A stretch of 64,000 nt of DNA from Streptomyces sp. NRRL B-24484. Its GTDB lineage: Bacteria; Actinomycetota; Actinomycetes; Streptomycetales; Streptomycetaceae. The stretch lies in contig NZ_JOAI01000037.1 of assembly GCF_000717715.1 (NCBI RefSeq), positions 108,038-172,037 of the forward strand. The letters run 5' to 3'. Position numbers and translations under genes: made by a program. This document shows positions 56,349 through 64,000 of this stretch, in pieces. The notes beneath the pieces were generated by a model that was given only the letters and a program-made list of their open reading frames with translations, searched no databases and was not told the DNA's origin. Within the stretch, counting starts at the first letter, position 1. The number at the start of each line of letters is the position of its first letter.

Positions 56349-57080
56349 TCACCTCAGGTGCCGTTCGAAGAACCTGGCGCCGGGTTCGAGTTCGAACTGC
56401 GGGACGCCGGTGTGCCCGCCCATGTTCGCGTGCAGGGTCTTCTCCTTGGAGCCGAAGGCGTCGAACAGGTTCAGGGCCGCCTGCCGGTCGTTCCCCTCGT
56501 CGTCCCACTGCAGCAGGACGTGCAGGGGGATCGTGACCCGGCGGGCCTCCTCGACCATGGCGGCGGGCACGAGGCTGCCCGCGAAGAGGCCGGCGGCCAC
56601 GATGCGCGGCTCGACGACCGCGAGCCGGATGCCGATGGAGATCACTCCGCCCTCGTACCCGACCGGGCCGCCGATCTCGGGCAGCGACTGGAGGGCGTCC
56701 AGGGCGGTCCGCCACTCCGGGACCGCCTTCTCGACCAGCGGGAGGACGAGGGCGTCGACGATGTCGCCGCCGACCGGTCCGCCGGCCTCGACGGCCCGGC
56801 GGAGGTCGGCGCGGGCCTGTTCGGCGGCGGCCCAGCGGGGCCGGTCGCCGCTCCCGGGGAGTTCGATGGTGGCTGCGGCGAAGCCGTACTGCGCCGCGTA
56901 GTACCGGGCCCGCCCCGCCAGCCGGGGGTACATCCGGCGCAGTCCGAGCGGGGGGTGGCCGATCAGGATCAGCGGGGCCGGTGCGGATCCGGGCGTCCAC
57001 AGGATGCCGGGGATCTCGCCGAGGGTGAATTCGCGTTCGAGGACGCCGTCGTCGAAGCGCTGTTCGGAGGTGAATCGCAC
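56349..57080 (-). CDS. Alpha/beta hydrolase-fold protein, nucleophile apparently replaced
   Basis: In this 243-residue protein, PAPLILIGHPPLGL provides the oxyanion strand, LLQWDDEGNDRQ the acid and NMGGHTGVPQFE the histidine. At the expected nucleophile elbow the sequence is GPVGYEGGVISIG, with Glu where related proteins have Ser, so hydrolytic activity is doubtful. The GTG at 57080 lies eight bases after AAAGG. It is oriented against the IS and its 3' end is 32 bases from the element. Confidence 0.8.
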   Translation of the reverse strand: MRFTSEQRFDDGVLEREFTLGEIPGILWTPGSAPAPLILIGHPPLGLRRMYPRLAGRARYYAAQYGFAAATIELPGSGDRPRWAAAEQARADLRRAVEAGGPVGGDIVDALVLPLVEKAVPEWRTALDALQSLPEIGGPVGYEGGVISIGIRLAVVEPRIVAAGLFAGSLVPAAMVEEARRVTIPLHVLLQWDDEGNDRQAALNLFDAFGSKEKTLHANMGGHTGVPQFELEPGARFFERHLR

Positions 57081-57296
57081 GGTCGTGCCTTTCGGGAGAG
57101 CTCGTGAACGGCGCTCCCGGACGACACCTATCGCCCGACCGTGACCCCGGAGGGGAGCACCCATGTCGTCACTGCGTTCACGGGTACCACCTCCTCGTTC
57201 TCTCGCACGGCCTCGGGAAAAGTAGCAGCGGCCGCCGCGGTCCGCAAACGGGTTCTGCGGGGGCTCCGCGGCCGGATGCGGCCGGACGGCCGTCGG

Positions 57297-57914
57297 CTAC
57301 GGCTCGGCGGGTGTGCCCGCGCCCCCGGCCCCGACCGCGGCACCGAACGGCCACGCCTCGATGTCCCGGTAGCGGATCGGCCCGGGGCCGCGGCCGATGT
57401 TGCTGCCGACCAGGTGGAGGCGCTCGGCCCGCCAGGGTCGGCCGACGAAACCGGCGAGCCCGGCCGCGGCCTGCGGCACGCTCGTCGGATCGTCGCGACG
57501 AGCCCGCGCCAGCGTCAGATGGGGGCGCAGCGGGCGCTCCCTGAACTCGATCCCGCAGGACCTGACCAGGGCCCGGACGTCGGCGGCCAGCAGGTGGAGC
57601 CCGTCCAGGTCCCCGTCGATCCCGCTCCACAGCAGTCGCTCGTCGAAGTGGCCGCCACCGCGCAGGCCCAGCTCCGGGGCGGGATGCGACACGGCCCGCC
57701 CGGCCAGCACCGACTGCAGCAACGGCACTGCCGTGGTGGGCAGTTCGCCGAGGAAGGCCAGGGTGATGTGCCAGTCCTCGATCCGGTTCCACCGCAGCCG
57801 CGGGTACCCGGTGTACGCGGGCCGCAGCGCCTCGGCCAGCTCGTCCTTGGCGTCGTCGGGCGGAGCCAGCGCCACGAAGACGCGCAGGGTCGAGGGCTCG
57901 GGGAAAACGTCCAC
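57297..57914 (-). CDS. thpR: RNA 2',3'-cyclic phosphodiesterase
   Basis: This 205-residue 2H-phosphoesterase has the two catalytic H-x-T-x motifs: HITLAFLG at 49-56 and HLTLARA at 132-138. The family opens 2',3'-cyclic phosphate ends of RNA to 2'-phosphates and can ligate tRNA halves in vitro. The length is normal. GTG start. A Gly/Ala tail follows the conserved WPFG end. Confidence 0.92.
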   Translation of the reverse strand: MDVFPEPSTLRVFVALAPPDDAKDELAEALRPAYTGYPRLRWNRIEDWHITLAFLGELPTTAVPLLQSVLAGRAVSHPAPELGLRGGGHFDERLLWSGIDGDLDGLHLLAADVRALVRSCGIEFRERPLRPHLTLARARRDDPTSVPQAAAGLAGFVGRPWRAERLHLVGSNIGRGPGPIRYRDIEAWPFGAAVGAGGAGTPAEP

Positions 57915-58032
57915 CAGGGATTTCTAGCACTTCACCGGCGCGCCCGGGCGGGGGCGGCCCGGCCCGCGGTGCGGCCGCCCCGGACAACCGCCACCGGCGG
58001 CGGCACCGGGTCACTGCGGAGTCCCCGGCCGT

Positions 58033-58290
58033 TCATGCGGGTGCCCAGGTGGTGGCGGTGTCCGCGGCGACGTCGCGCAGGAGGGTCAGGAAGACGTCCA
58101 CGAGCGGGGTGAGCGAGGTCTCGGCCGCCGTGACCGCATGGAGCCGGCGGTGCAGGCTCGGTCCGGCGAGTTCGCGGTGGGTGGTGCAGGCGGTGTGGGC
58201 CAAGGCCGGGCGGGAGACGGGGGCGACGCCGATGCCCGTGCCGACCAGGGCCTGGGCGACGGCGTAGGAGGCGGTCCGGAACCGGGCTCG
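58033..58290 (-). pseudogene. C-terminal fragment of a LysR regulator
   Basis: The minus strand reads RFRTASYAVAQALVGTGIGVAPVSRPAL...AVTAAETSLTPLVDVFLTLLRDVAADTATTWAPA and stops at 58033. This is the end of a LysR effector domain; the DNA-binding part and most of the protein are missing. It breaks off at about 58290, where unrelated plus-strand sequence begins. Confidence 0.75.
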
Positions 58291-58385
58291 TCCTGGTCGC
58301 GCTGGGGGTGACCACGCTCCGGGCCGCCCTCCGCGGCTCCGAGCCGTCCTCGGCGGGTCCGCAGCGGCGGCAGCGGGGCTGGTAG
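58281..58385 (+). pseudogene. C-terminal tail of a membrane protein
   Basis: The frame TGLVLVALGVTTLRAALRGSE ends in a basic tail QRRQRGW and TAG. It is one hydrophobic helix plus tail with no start codon, wedged between the LysR and LysE remnants. Confidence 0.45.
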
Positions 58386-58388
58386 AGC

Positions 58389-58680
58389 GCCTACACGGCG
58401 GGGCCCGGCACGAACCTGGGCAATCCCAAGGCGGGGGTCTTCGCGGTCTCGGTGCTGCCCCGGTTCGTCACCGCCGACGGCCCGGTCCTGGTGTCGAGCA
58501 TCGCCCTGGGCGTGCTGTGGGCGCTGGTCAACGCCTGCTGGTACCTGCTTGTTCACCTGGGCCGTCGGCAGGGGCCGTGCGCTGGTGTCGCGGCCGGCGG
58601 TGCGTCGGGGGCTGAGCACGGTGACCGGGGTGGTGCTCCTGGTCCTCGGCGTGGCCGTCGCCGGCGGCATCTGCCCCGCG
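58389..58680 (+). pseudogene. LysE-type exporter fragment with frameshift
   Basis: The frame AYTAGPGTNLGNPKAGVFAV and then SVLPRFVTADGPVLVSSIALGVLWALVNACWYLL carries the NPKA motif of LysE/RhtB exporters but lacks the first 100 residues. After LL one extra G near 58548 shifts the frame. The next frame continues FTWAVGRGRALVSRPAVRRG and then LSTVTGVVLLVLGVAVAGG. No stop follows before the hairpin element at 58711. Confidence 0.75.
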
Positions 58681-58710
58681 CCGGCCGGGGCCTCCGGGGC
58701 CCCGCAGCGC

Positions 58711-58789
58711 GGCCCGGCCGTCAGGGGGGAGGACGGCCGGGCCGGCACCAAGGGGACGGGGCGGACACCGCCTCGCTCGAACGACGATA
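58711..58789 (-). ncRNA. C-rich-loop hairpin element, copy 2 (small RNA candidate)
   Basis: On the minus strand TATCGT (complement of 58784-58789) is followed by GAGGCGG-TGT-CCGCC, CCGTCCCC and a 33-nt hairpin (58711-58743) with a TCCTCCCCCC loop. Order, spacing (78 against 77 bases) and most positions match copy 1 at 17659-17736. It stands in a 290-base gap between the LysE remnant and a membrane protein gene. Confidence 0.45.
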
Positions 58790-58972
58790 CGACCGAGTTC
58801 CGCCCGGGGCGGGAAGGCGCGCGCGTGTCGCGGCAGCCCGCCCGGCTTCCGGCCGGGAGGCCCGGACGAGGAACGGGGCCGTACCGGTCCGGCTGGTGCA
58901 CCCACCGGCTCGACGGGGTCGGTGACGGAGGATTCCGGGGGCGTCGCGTCTGCCGGGACGGTCGGCGGTCCG

Positions 58973-59407
58973 TCAGTCCCAGGCCTCGGGGTCGCCGGCG
59001 GCGGGCGGGGGCTCGGAACGGAGGGCCTGGATGCCGAGGACGGTGAGGAGGAGGCCCATCAGTGCGAGGCCCGCGGGCAGGAGAAGGGTGGACCAGCGCA
59101 GCTGGGACGGCAGGAGGGCGTGGCCGGGGCGGGACAGAACGGTGACCGTGTCGCCCGGGTGGAGGCCGTGGGGGGCGGAGCGGAGGTCGGCGAGCGGCAC
59201 TTGGTCCGGCGCGGCGACGGTGATGACGCGGGCGGTGGTGCCACGGGCCGTGCGGTCGTAGGCGGCGACGAGGACGGTCGCCCGGACGTGCGGCGCGCCG
59301 GCGAAGTCGACGCGGGCCCGGAGGTCCGGCGCCCCCAGGGCGAGCCCGGCCAGCAGCAGGACCGGGCCGGCCACCACCCCGAGCTTCGGACGTCCGACCG
59401 TGTTCAC
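58973..59407 (-). CDS. Two-helix membrane protein (DUF3592-like)
   Basis: This 144-residue protein has a transmembrane helix at each end (LGVVAGPVLLLAGLALG and LLLPAGLALMGLLLTVLGIQAL) enclosing an extracytoplasmic beta domain (VRATVLVAAYDRTARGTTARVITVA...GDTVTVLSRPGHALLP). This is the architecture of DUF3592-type proteins. No catalytic motif. Function unknown. Confidence 0.72.
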   Translation of the reverse strand: MNTVGRPKLGVVAGPVLLLAGLALGAPDLRARVDFAGAPHVRATVLVAAYDRTARGTTARVITVAAPDQVPLADLRSAPHGLHPGDTVTVLSRPGHALLPSQLRWSTLLLPAGLALMGLLLTVLGIQALRSEPPPAAGDPEAWD

Positions 59408-59577
59408 GATCCCCCTCGAATCACCCGGTTGATCATCGCGGGTGCGCGGCGGGGTGTAAAGGAACGCGTGGGCACCGAGGTGCAGCGGGCGGCTGCGTCC
59501 GCGCGATCATGGGTCCGCGGTCGGGCACGGGCTCCCGGCGGGAGGCTGCGGCCCGGCAGGAGGAGCCGGGAGGACGT

Positions 59578-60114
59578 GTGACGGAGGTCGAGATCGTGGG
59601 CGATCGCGGGCTGGAGGCGCGGTACCGCAGCACCGACATGGAGGATCCTGTCCTGCTCTCCACGGCGGAGGACGTGGACCGCCTCGTCGACGCGCTGCTG
59701 ACCGGGCCGCTGTGGCACGACGCCGCCCATCTGCTGTCGACGGCCAGGACCCGACGGTGGGTGGGCCCGCCCGGCCACGAACTGTACGTGCCGGACCACG
59801 AGCTGTACGTCGGCGTCGATCGGGACGATCTGACGGGTGCGCTGGCTCTCGCGCTGCCCGAGGGGCACGTCGCTTCTGCGGGCGGGCCCGGTTCCCGCCG
59901 GCAGGTCGTGCACCACGTCGCCGGACACCCGACGGAGTTCCCGGACGACTCGGAGATTCCGCTGGCCCTCGTCCGAGCGGCCGTCAAGGAGTTCCTGAGC
60001 TCCGGCGGCCGCCTTCCGACGTGCATCGCCTGGAAGCCCTTCGACATCCCCGGCGACGGAGCCGAGGACGAGGACCCCTGGGCTTCCCACGACGACGCCG
60101 ATCGGCGCGGGTGA
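59578..60114 (+). CDS. Imm1-family immunity protein
   Basis: This 178-residue cytoplasmic protein has the Imm1 pattern: LLSTAEDVDRLVDALL at the start, ELYVGVDRDDLTGALALA in the middle and TEFPDDSEIPLALVRAAVKEFLSSGGRLPTCIAW toward the end. Imm1 proteins neutralise secreted deaminase-type polymorphic toxins. GGGAGG precedes the GTG start. No toxin gene adjoins it, so it is an orphan that may protect against neighbours' toxins. Confidence 0.88.
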   Translation: MTEVEIVGDRGLEARYRSTDMEDPVLLSTAEDVDRLVDALLTGPLWHDAAHLLSTARTRRWVGPPGHELYVPDHELYVGVDRDDLTGALALALPEGHVASAGGPGSRRQVVHHVAGHPTEFPDDSEIPLALVRAAVKEFLSSGGRLPTCIAWKPFDIPGDGAEDEDPWASHDDADRRG

Positions 60115-60343
60115 CCCGGGACCGCGGTCGGATGCGGGACGGGTGCGGGACGGGTGCGGCCGGCCGGCCGATCCTCTGCACGGACAACAACGGTCGGCGC
60201 TGGAAGCGCGTCTGACCTCCGCATGACCCGGCTCCGTCCGGGTCACGGCACGGCTCTTGACGCCCGATCGCACGGCGTAGCCGACGCCCCGGCGGGGCAC
60301 CGGTTCCAGCGGCGGGCGGCCCGGGCCGTGCGAGTCCGACCCT

Positions 60344-60379
60344 GCGGCCGGCCCCCACGACACCGTGCGGGCCGGCCGC
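60344..60379. terminator. Strong terminator hairpin
   Basis: GCGGCCGGCCC pairs with its exact complement. The 14-base interior can pair further (CACG/CGTG). It lies 230 bases after the Imm1 gene, the first strong hairpin downstream. Confidence 0.7.
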
Positions 60380-60479
60380 TTCACGCGGAAGCCACCGCGC
60401 CGGGAGCCGAGCCGCGTCGCCGGTCAGGGCACCAGCTGGTGCCGGCGGGCCTTGGCGGCGAGGTCCTTGCGGCTGCGGC

Positions 60480-60687
60480 TCCCTGGTGGTCGGCCGCCGC
60501 AACGGCCGCTCGATCGTCCACGCCCTCTACGACGACCACGTCGCCGCCCTCCTCGACCAGGCGGTCTACCCACACCGAGCACCTGCGCCTCGGCCTCAGC
60601 GACACCGCCGAGGCCGACCCCGACGCCGCCGAGGCCGACACGGACGCCGCGGACGGCCGACCCCGCCCGGTCGGCAGCACGCGCTGA
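60480..60687 (+). pseudogene. ArsR-type regulator remnant
   Basis: The frame SLVVGRRNGRSIVHALYDDHVAALLDQAVY is the wing and C-terminal helix of an ArsR/SmtB repressor. One extra C near 60572 shifts the frame, after which HTEHLRLGLSDTAEADPD continues to a stop at 60687. The winged-helix start is missing. Bases 60688-60991 contain no gene. Confidence 0.65.
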
Positions 60688-60991
60688 CCCGCCCGACCCG
60701 ACCCCGCCGTCCCTCATTACCGGGCCGGCGGGGCGCTCGTCGTGCGCCACGACGGCCGCAGCCCCCGCGGGACCGGCACGGACACTGGCGGCGCGGGCGG
60801 CCGGGCGCCCCGCGCTACGGGGACGCTACGTCGGCGATACGGCCCGCGGCGAGTCTGGGTGCACGAACGGCCCCGGGGTTCCCTCGGAGACGCGTTCGCG
60901 CACCACCGGTTCCTGCTCCACCCACAGGGGGGTTGGGTCCTCCCTGTCTGCGGACGCCGGACATCCCGGCGCCGCCGAAGGAAGGAACGAC

Positions 60992-61405
60992 ATGCGCGTC
61001 AAGAAGTTCGTCGCCGCGGCCGCCGTGGCCGGAAGCGTTCTCGCCGTCGGGCTGTCCACCGCGGCGCCGGCGATGGCCGCGCCCGCACAGGACTGCACCT
61101 TCGGCCAGGTCTGCCTGTACTACAACTCCAGCAGCTACGGATACGGCGCGGTCTACATCCAGACCGGCGACGTCTCCAACTACGCCGGCAAGTACTTCAG
61201 CGGCGGTGCGAACGGCTCCAGCGGCTCCGGCGTCGAGGTGAAGAACCACGCCGCCGCGGTGGACAGCTGGATCGCCAGCAAGTTCCGCGTCTACTACAAC
61301 AGCGGCTACGACTGCAGCGTCGCCTGTCAGACCCTCGCGCCGTACGACAGCGTGAACCTCAACTCGCAGCTGAAGAACAACAACGCGTCCGGCCGGGTCG
61401 TCTGA
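60992..61405 (+). CDS. Secreted peptidase inhibitor family I36 protein
   Basis: This 137-residue protein has a signal peptide KKFVAAAAVAGSVLAVGLSTAAPAMA. The mature part starts with CTFGQVCLYYNSSSYGYGAVY, the crystallin-like beta motif of inhibitor family I36 (SMI type), and ends YYNSGYDCSVACQTLAPYDSVNLNSQL. Four cysteines form two likely disulfides. GGAAGGAA precedes the ATG. It inhibits extracellular metalloproteases in known members. Confidence 0.88.
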   Translation: MRVKKFVAAAAVAGSVLAVGLSTAAPAMAAPAQDCTFGQVCLYYNSSSYGYGAVYIQTGDVSNYAGKYFSGGANGSSGSGVEVKNHAAAVDSWIASKFRVYYNSGYDCSVACQTLAPYDSVNLNSQLKNNNASGRVV

Positions 61406-61522
61406 CCCACCGGCACGCCTCAGCGTTCTCGTCGGTCCCCGGCCCGGTGCACCCGGCCGGGGACCGGCGCGGGTCCACCCGTCCGCCCCGCACGCCTCGC
61501 CGACCCGGAAGGCCTCACCGCA

Positions 61523-62494
61523 GTGACCAGTCGCCAGCGTCGTCGCCCCGCCGCCCTCCTGATCGCCCTGCCGCTGCTCCTGGCCGGCTGTGCGAGCGCC
61601 GCAGCCTCGAACCACGGCGAGGACGCGCGGCCGGCCGCACCCGTGACGCCGCCACCGGTGACCGCGACGCCGACGCTCGCCTCGGCGAACGACGAGCCGC
61701 TGCCGCTGGACGCCTACCTGCTGAACCCGAAGCAGGCGGCCGCGGTCGCCGAGGCGCAGCAGGCGCTGGTGACCCGGTGCATGAAGCGCTTCGGGTTCAC
61801 GTACTCGCCGCCCGCCCAGGCCGACGAGCCGCGCGACAGCGACGCCCCGACCAGCCGGGTGGACGGGCGCTACGGGCACCAGAGCGCCGCGTTGATGGCG
61901 AAGTGGGGGTACCATCCGGAGGGCGGGATCCGCGTCACCCCCGACGGAACGGGTGGGGGCGGCTGGTCGACCACGCCGGAGATGGCCGCCGCCGAGCGCG
62001 GGGTGTCGGACCCGAAGCAGCGGCTCGGCCCCGGCGGGCAGGTGGTCAACGGGCAGAAGGTCCCCGCGCACGGCTGCGTCGGCGAGTCGGTGAAGCAGCT
62101 GACCGGGTCCGTCGACGGCCGGGTGGGCGACGCGCAGACCGTCGACGACATCAAGTTCGCGACCCTGAAGAACTCCCAGGAGGACGCGCGGACGCGGGCG
62201 GTGTTCGCCGCATGGTCGCAGTGTATGAAGGCCGGCGGGTACGACTACCCGGACCCGCTGGCCGCGGTCGGCGACCCCCGGTGGCGGCAGACCGCCCTGC
62301 CCACCGCGCACGAGGTGCAGGTGGCGACCGCGGACGCGGCCTGCCGGGCGAAGTACAACGTCGTCGGCGTCTGGTACGCGGTCGACTACGCCTACCAGGA
62401 GCAGGCGATCAAGGACAACGCCCCGGCGATGGCCGCCGCCAAGGCCGCGCTGGAGACCCAGGTACGGGCGGCCGCCCTGGCGACCGCCGGCTGA
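61523..62494 (+). CDS. Hypothetical lipoprotein
   Basis: This 323-residue protein has a GTG start, a basic N-terminus, and the lipobox LLLAGC with Cys at 22. The mature domain has conserved-looking cysteine spacing (TRCMKRFGF, HGCVG, SQCMKAGGY, DAACRAKYN). This is the pattern of a common actinobacterial lipoprotein group of unknown function. A perfect 13-bp terminator follows. Confidence 0.82.
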   Translation: MTSRQRRRPAALLIALPLLLAGCASAAASNHGEDARPAAPVTPPPVTATPTLASANDEPLPLDAYLLNPKQAAAVAEAQQALVTRCMKRFGFTYSPPAQADEPRDSDAPTSRVDGRYGHQSAALMAKWGYHPEGGIRVTPDGTGGGGWSTTPEMAAAERGVSDPKQRLGPGGQVVNGQKVPAHGCVGESVKQLTGSVDGRVGDAQTVDDIKFATLKNSQEDARTRAVFAAWSQCMKAGGYDYPDPLAAVGDPRWRQTALPTAHEVQVATADAACRAKYNVVGVWYAVDYAYQEQAIKDNAPAMAAAKAALETQVRAAALATAG

Positions 62495-62506
62495 CACCCC
62501 GAAACT

Positions 62507-62541
62507 CCGGGCTGCCGACTCCCCCACGGTCGGCAGCCCGG
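62507..62541 (+). terminator. Perfect 13-bp terminator hairpin
   Basis: CCGGGCTGCCGAC and its exact complement flank a nine-base loop, twelve bases after the lipoprotein stop codon. Confidence 0.9.
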
Positions 62542-62617
62542 CCCACCGCTCCGGCGGGCCGACCGCGCCCTCGCGCGACCGCCCTCCGGGCCCGGCGCGG
62601 ATCCGTGGGGCCGGACG

Positions 62618-63274
62618 TCAGGCCGGTTGCTCGGCCAGCAGCCGGAAGGCCCGCGCGTCCTCCTCGACCCGCGCCGGGTCGAGGGAGCGGCCGGTGCCGA
62701 ACTCGCTGAACATCGCCTGCATGCTGCCGTCCGCCCAGACGCACAGGGCCCCGGTCGGGCCGACGAGATCGTCGCTGCGCTGGATGCCGCACTTCATGGC
62801 ACCGCCGCGGGGGCCCGGCTCCACGGAGTGCATCTCCGGGACGTGCTGCGTCGCTGCGGCGCGCGCGATCGCCCGGTCGACCGACCAGGACGGTACGAAG
62901 TCGTGGTGCTCGTAGCCGATCACCATGACGTAGCCGCTGCTCGGTGTGCCGTAGGTCGCGGCGAACGACGTGCGGTCCGAGGTGCCCGAGGACGCGTCGC
63001 TGCGCACCCGCTGCATCAGCGGGCTGTCCGTGTCGACCGGGATCCCGTTGAACTGCGCCGGCGTGACGAAGCGGTAGGCGCCGATGGCCGCGAAGCGGTC
63101 GGCGGTCGCGTACCCCGCCCCGGCCAGCACCAGCACCACGGCGGCGGCTCCGGCGAGCAGCCACCGGCGCAGGCGACGCGGCGGCTCCTGCGGGACCGGC
63201 ACCGCCAGGAACGGGGAGGCCGCCCCGTCCGGGGGCGTGTCATGGACGGGCGGCGGCGTCTGGGGCGACGACAT
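62618..63274 (-). CDS. Membrane-anchored hypothetical protein
   Basis: This 218-residue protein has a proline-rich cytoplasmic tail, one helix (WLLAGAAAVVLVLAGAGYATA) and an external domain (RFVTPAQFNGIPVDTDSPLMQRV...YVMVIGYEHHDFVPSWSVDRAIARAAATQ...CGIQRSD...CVWADGSMQAMFS) with two cysteines. AGGAG precedes the ATG at 63274 by six bases. The same build is seen in other streptomycete anchored proteins, without known role. Confidence 0.75.
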   Translation of the reverse strand: MSSPQTPPPVHDTPPDGAASPFLAVPVPQEPPRRLRRWLLAGAAAVVLVLAGAGYATADRFAAIGAYRFVTPAQFNGIPVDTDSPLMQRVRSDASSGTSDRTSFAATYGTPSSGYVMVIGYEHHDFVPSWSVDRAIARAAATQHVPEMHSVEPGPRGGAMKCGIQRSDDLVGPTGALCVWADGSMQAMFSEFGTGRSLDPARVEEDARAFRLLAEQPA

Positions 63275-63345
63275 GGGGTGCTCCTGGGGCTGGTCCGACG
63301 GTCGCACATAGAACCAGCCCGGAGCACCGCTGACAAGATCTTTCC

Positions 63346-63492
63346 CTGAGCACGGCCGCCGGGCTGTTCCTGCTGGCCGAGCGGGTGATGGGCACCGCGA
63401 TCGACCGCTCCTGGTCCACCGGCCCGTTGAGGACCGCGGAGCTCCCCGACGCCGAGGACTTCGCGCACACGCCGGCCCGGGACATCCCCTGA
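63346..63492 (+). pseudogene. Gene fragment, 3' end only
   Basis: The open frame LSTAAGLFLLAERVMGTAIDR continues to TPARDIP and TGA. It reads as the last 48 residues of a membrane or soluble protein with no start codon nearby. Source family not recognised. Confidence 0.4.
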
Positions 63493-63523
63493 CCGGCGGG
63501 CCCGCAGACGCCCGGAACGAGAG

Positions 63524-63661
63524 TCACCCGTCCGCGGAGTCGTACGCCGCTTCGTCGGCCTCGTAGAGTTCGTCGAGATATCCCCAGGGGTCGCCGCCCG
63601 TCGCTCTGATGCGCCTCTCCTCCGCCCGGTTGAGGAACCTGGAGTTCGGCGCACCGTAGAG
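63524..63661 (-). pseudogene. Gene fragment, 3' end only
   Basis: The minus strand reads LYGAPNSRFLNRAEERRIRA and continues DPWGYLDELYEADEAAYDSADG to a stop. The composition is coding-like but upstream there is no credible start. Such charged C-terminal pieces are common debris around polymorphic toxin loci; the family is not recognised. Confidence 0.4.
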
Positions 63662-63753
63662 CCTGGGACTGCTGAGCGGACGGGTGCCGGACGGTTGTCA
63701 GGGGGTGCGGGTACGGTCCAGGGGTCGGGAGCTGGGCGGATGGGACGAGGACG

Positions 63754-64000
63754 GTGGGCATGGGCGAGGTCGGGGCGGAGTCGCGGGAGTACCTCGACGG
63801 GTTGTTCACTCCGGGCCTGAAAATCGGGGGCGACCCGCACACCCCGTACAGTCGTCGGCGTGCAGGAGGTCGCCTCGATCCGGCTGCCGAGCGGCCGGTT
63901 GGTCGTGGACTCGCCCTGGACGTCCGGGCCGCCGCGCGAGCTCGCGCTGCGCATTCCGCCCGGCGCGTACCGGGTGGACGTCGCCTGGGCGGACTCGCCC
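63754..64000 (+). pseudogene. DUF4241 gene with early frameshift (3' end outside window)
   Basis: From GTG 63754 or ATG 63760 the frame gives YLDGLFTPGLKIGGDPHTPY, a DUF4241 opening. One base is missing near 63852. The next frame continues VVGVQEVASIRLPSGRLVVD and then SPWTSGPPRELALRIPPGAYRVDVAWADSP, the conserved body of that family, and runs off the window. DUF4241 proteins are streptomycete proteins, often near immunity genes. The missing base may be an assembly error. Confidence 0.7.

Noticed and set aside
60424-60750. Minus-strand frame ending SRKDLAAKARRHQLVP
   Set aside because: Only the last 16 residues look coding-like; the rest is glycine/arginine noise opposite the ArsR remnant.

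Overview
The window is about 73% GC, with strong third-position GC bias, AGGAGG-type ribosome binding sites and many GTG starts. It carries typical streptomycete families: DUF6215, DUF4193, DUF4232, Imm1, a pentalenene-synthase-like cyclase, a LysM/transglycosylase secreted protein and gas vesicle proteins. Together these point to the family Streptomycetaceae (Streptomyces or Kitasatospora). No ribosomal, central-metabolic or replication genes are present; this looks like an accessory, probably arm-proximal, chromosomal region. No tRNA, rRNA or CRISPR array was seen.

Layout. 1-8.9 kb: the 3' part of an Hsp70 gene with four inserted zinc ribbons and a translationally coupled zinc-ribbon partner, then a DUF6215 membrane protein, an SDR enzyme, a YihY/BrkB membrane protein and a large helical-repeat protein. 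9.2-14.3 kb: a carbohydrate-binding fragment without a stop codon, then two divergent genes that each join a sigma-like N-terminus to a zinc finger, a membrane segment and a ricin-type lectin, then a YrhB-domain protein. 14.8-19.8 kb: secreted CHRD-like protein, Ser/Thr kinase with TPR-like tail, Rpf-like transglycosylase. 20-24 kb: terpene cyclase, and a LysR / NmrA-like reductase / darcynin group. 24-35 kb: membrane proteins, DUF4232 lipoprotein, a TetR-SDR divergent pair with a doubled operator, RecD2 helicase, esterase, WYL regulator, and an Mrr nuclease-TerD fusion. 35-43 kb: alpha/beta hydrolase and a 1,928-residue RHS polymorphic toxin with its immunity-gene candidate. 43.7-50 kb: a collapsed WGR-DUF4132 gene, acyltransferase, SGNH lipase, DUF4193, a hidden 52-residue membrane protein, and a two-gene gas vesicle remnant (gvpA plus a doubly frameshifted gvpF/L). 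50-57 kb: DCC protein, small proteins, excalibur protein, MFS exporter with TetR regulator, a nested insertion sequence (IS110-type inside IS5-type) and a hydrolase. 57-64 kb: ThpR, a lysR/lysE deletion scar, an orphan Imm1 immunity gene, an ArsR remnant, a peptidase inhibitor I36 protein, a lipoprotein, and a frameshifted DUF4241 gene at the edge.

How it fits together. Several loci form self-contained circuits: TetR with SDR, TetR with MFS exporter, LysR with reductase and darcynin, RHS toxin with immunity protein, Mrr-TerD with its own palindromes. The right half carries an unusual density of decayed genes and single-base frameshifts, many in G or C runs. This is either real erosion of an accessory arm or indel error in the assembly, and the two can be separated by read mapping.

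Most unusual signals: (1) two 33-nt hairpins with C-rich loops followed by a conserved tail, at 17.7 and 58.7 kb, resembling a small-RNA or terminator family; (2) the divergent pair of lectin-capped sigma-like proteins; (3) a bulb-lectin module inside the RHS shell; (4) the nested IS whose target duplication contains the tetR stop codon; (5) the Hsp70 with four zinc ribbons between its ATPase and substrate-binding parts.
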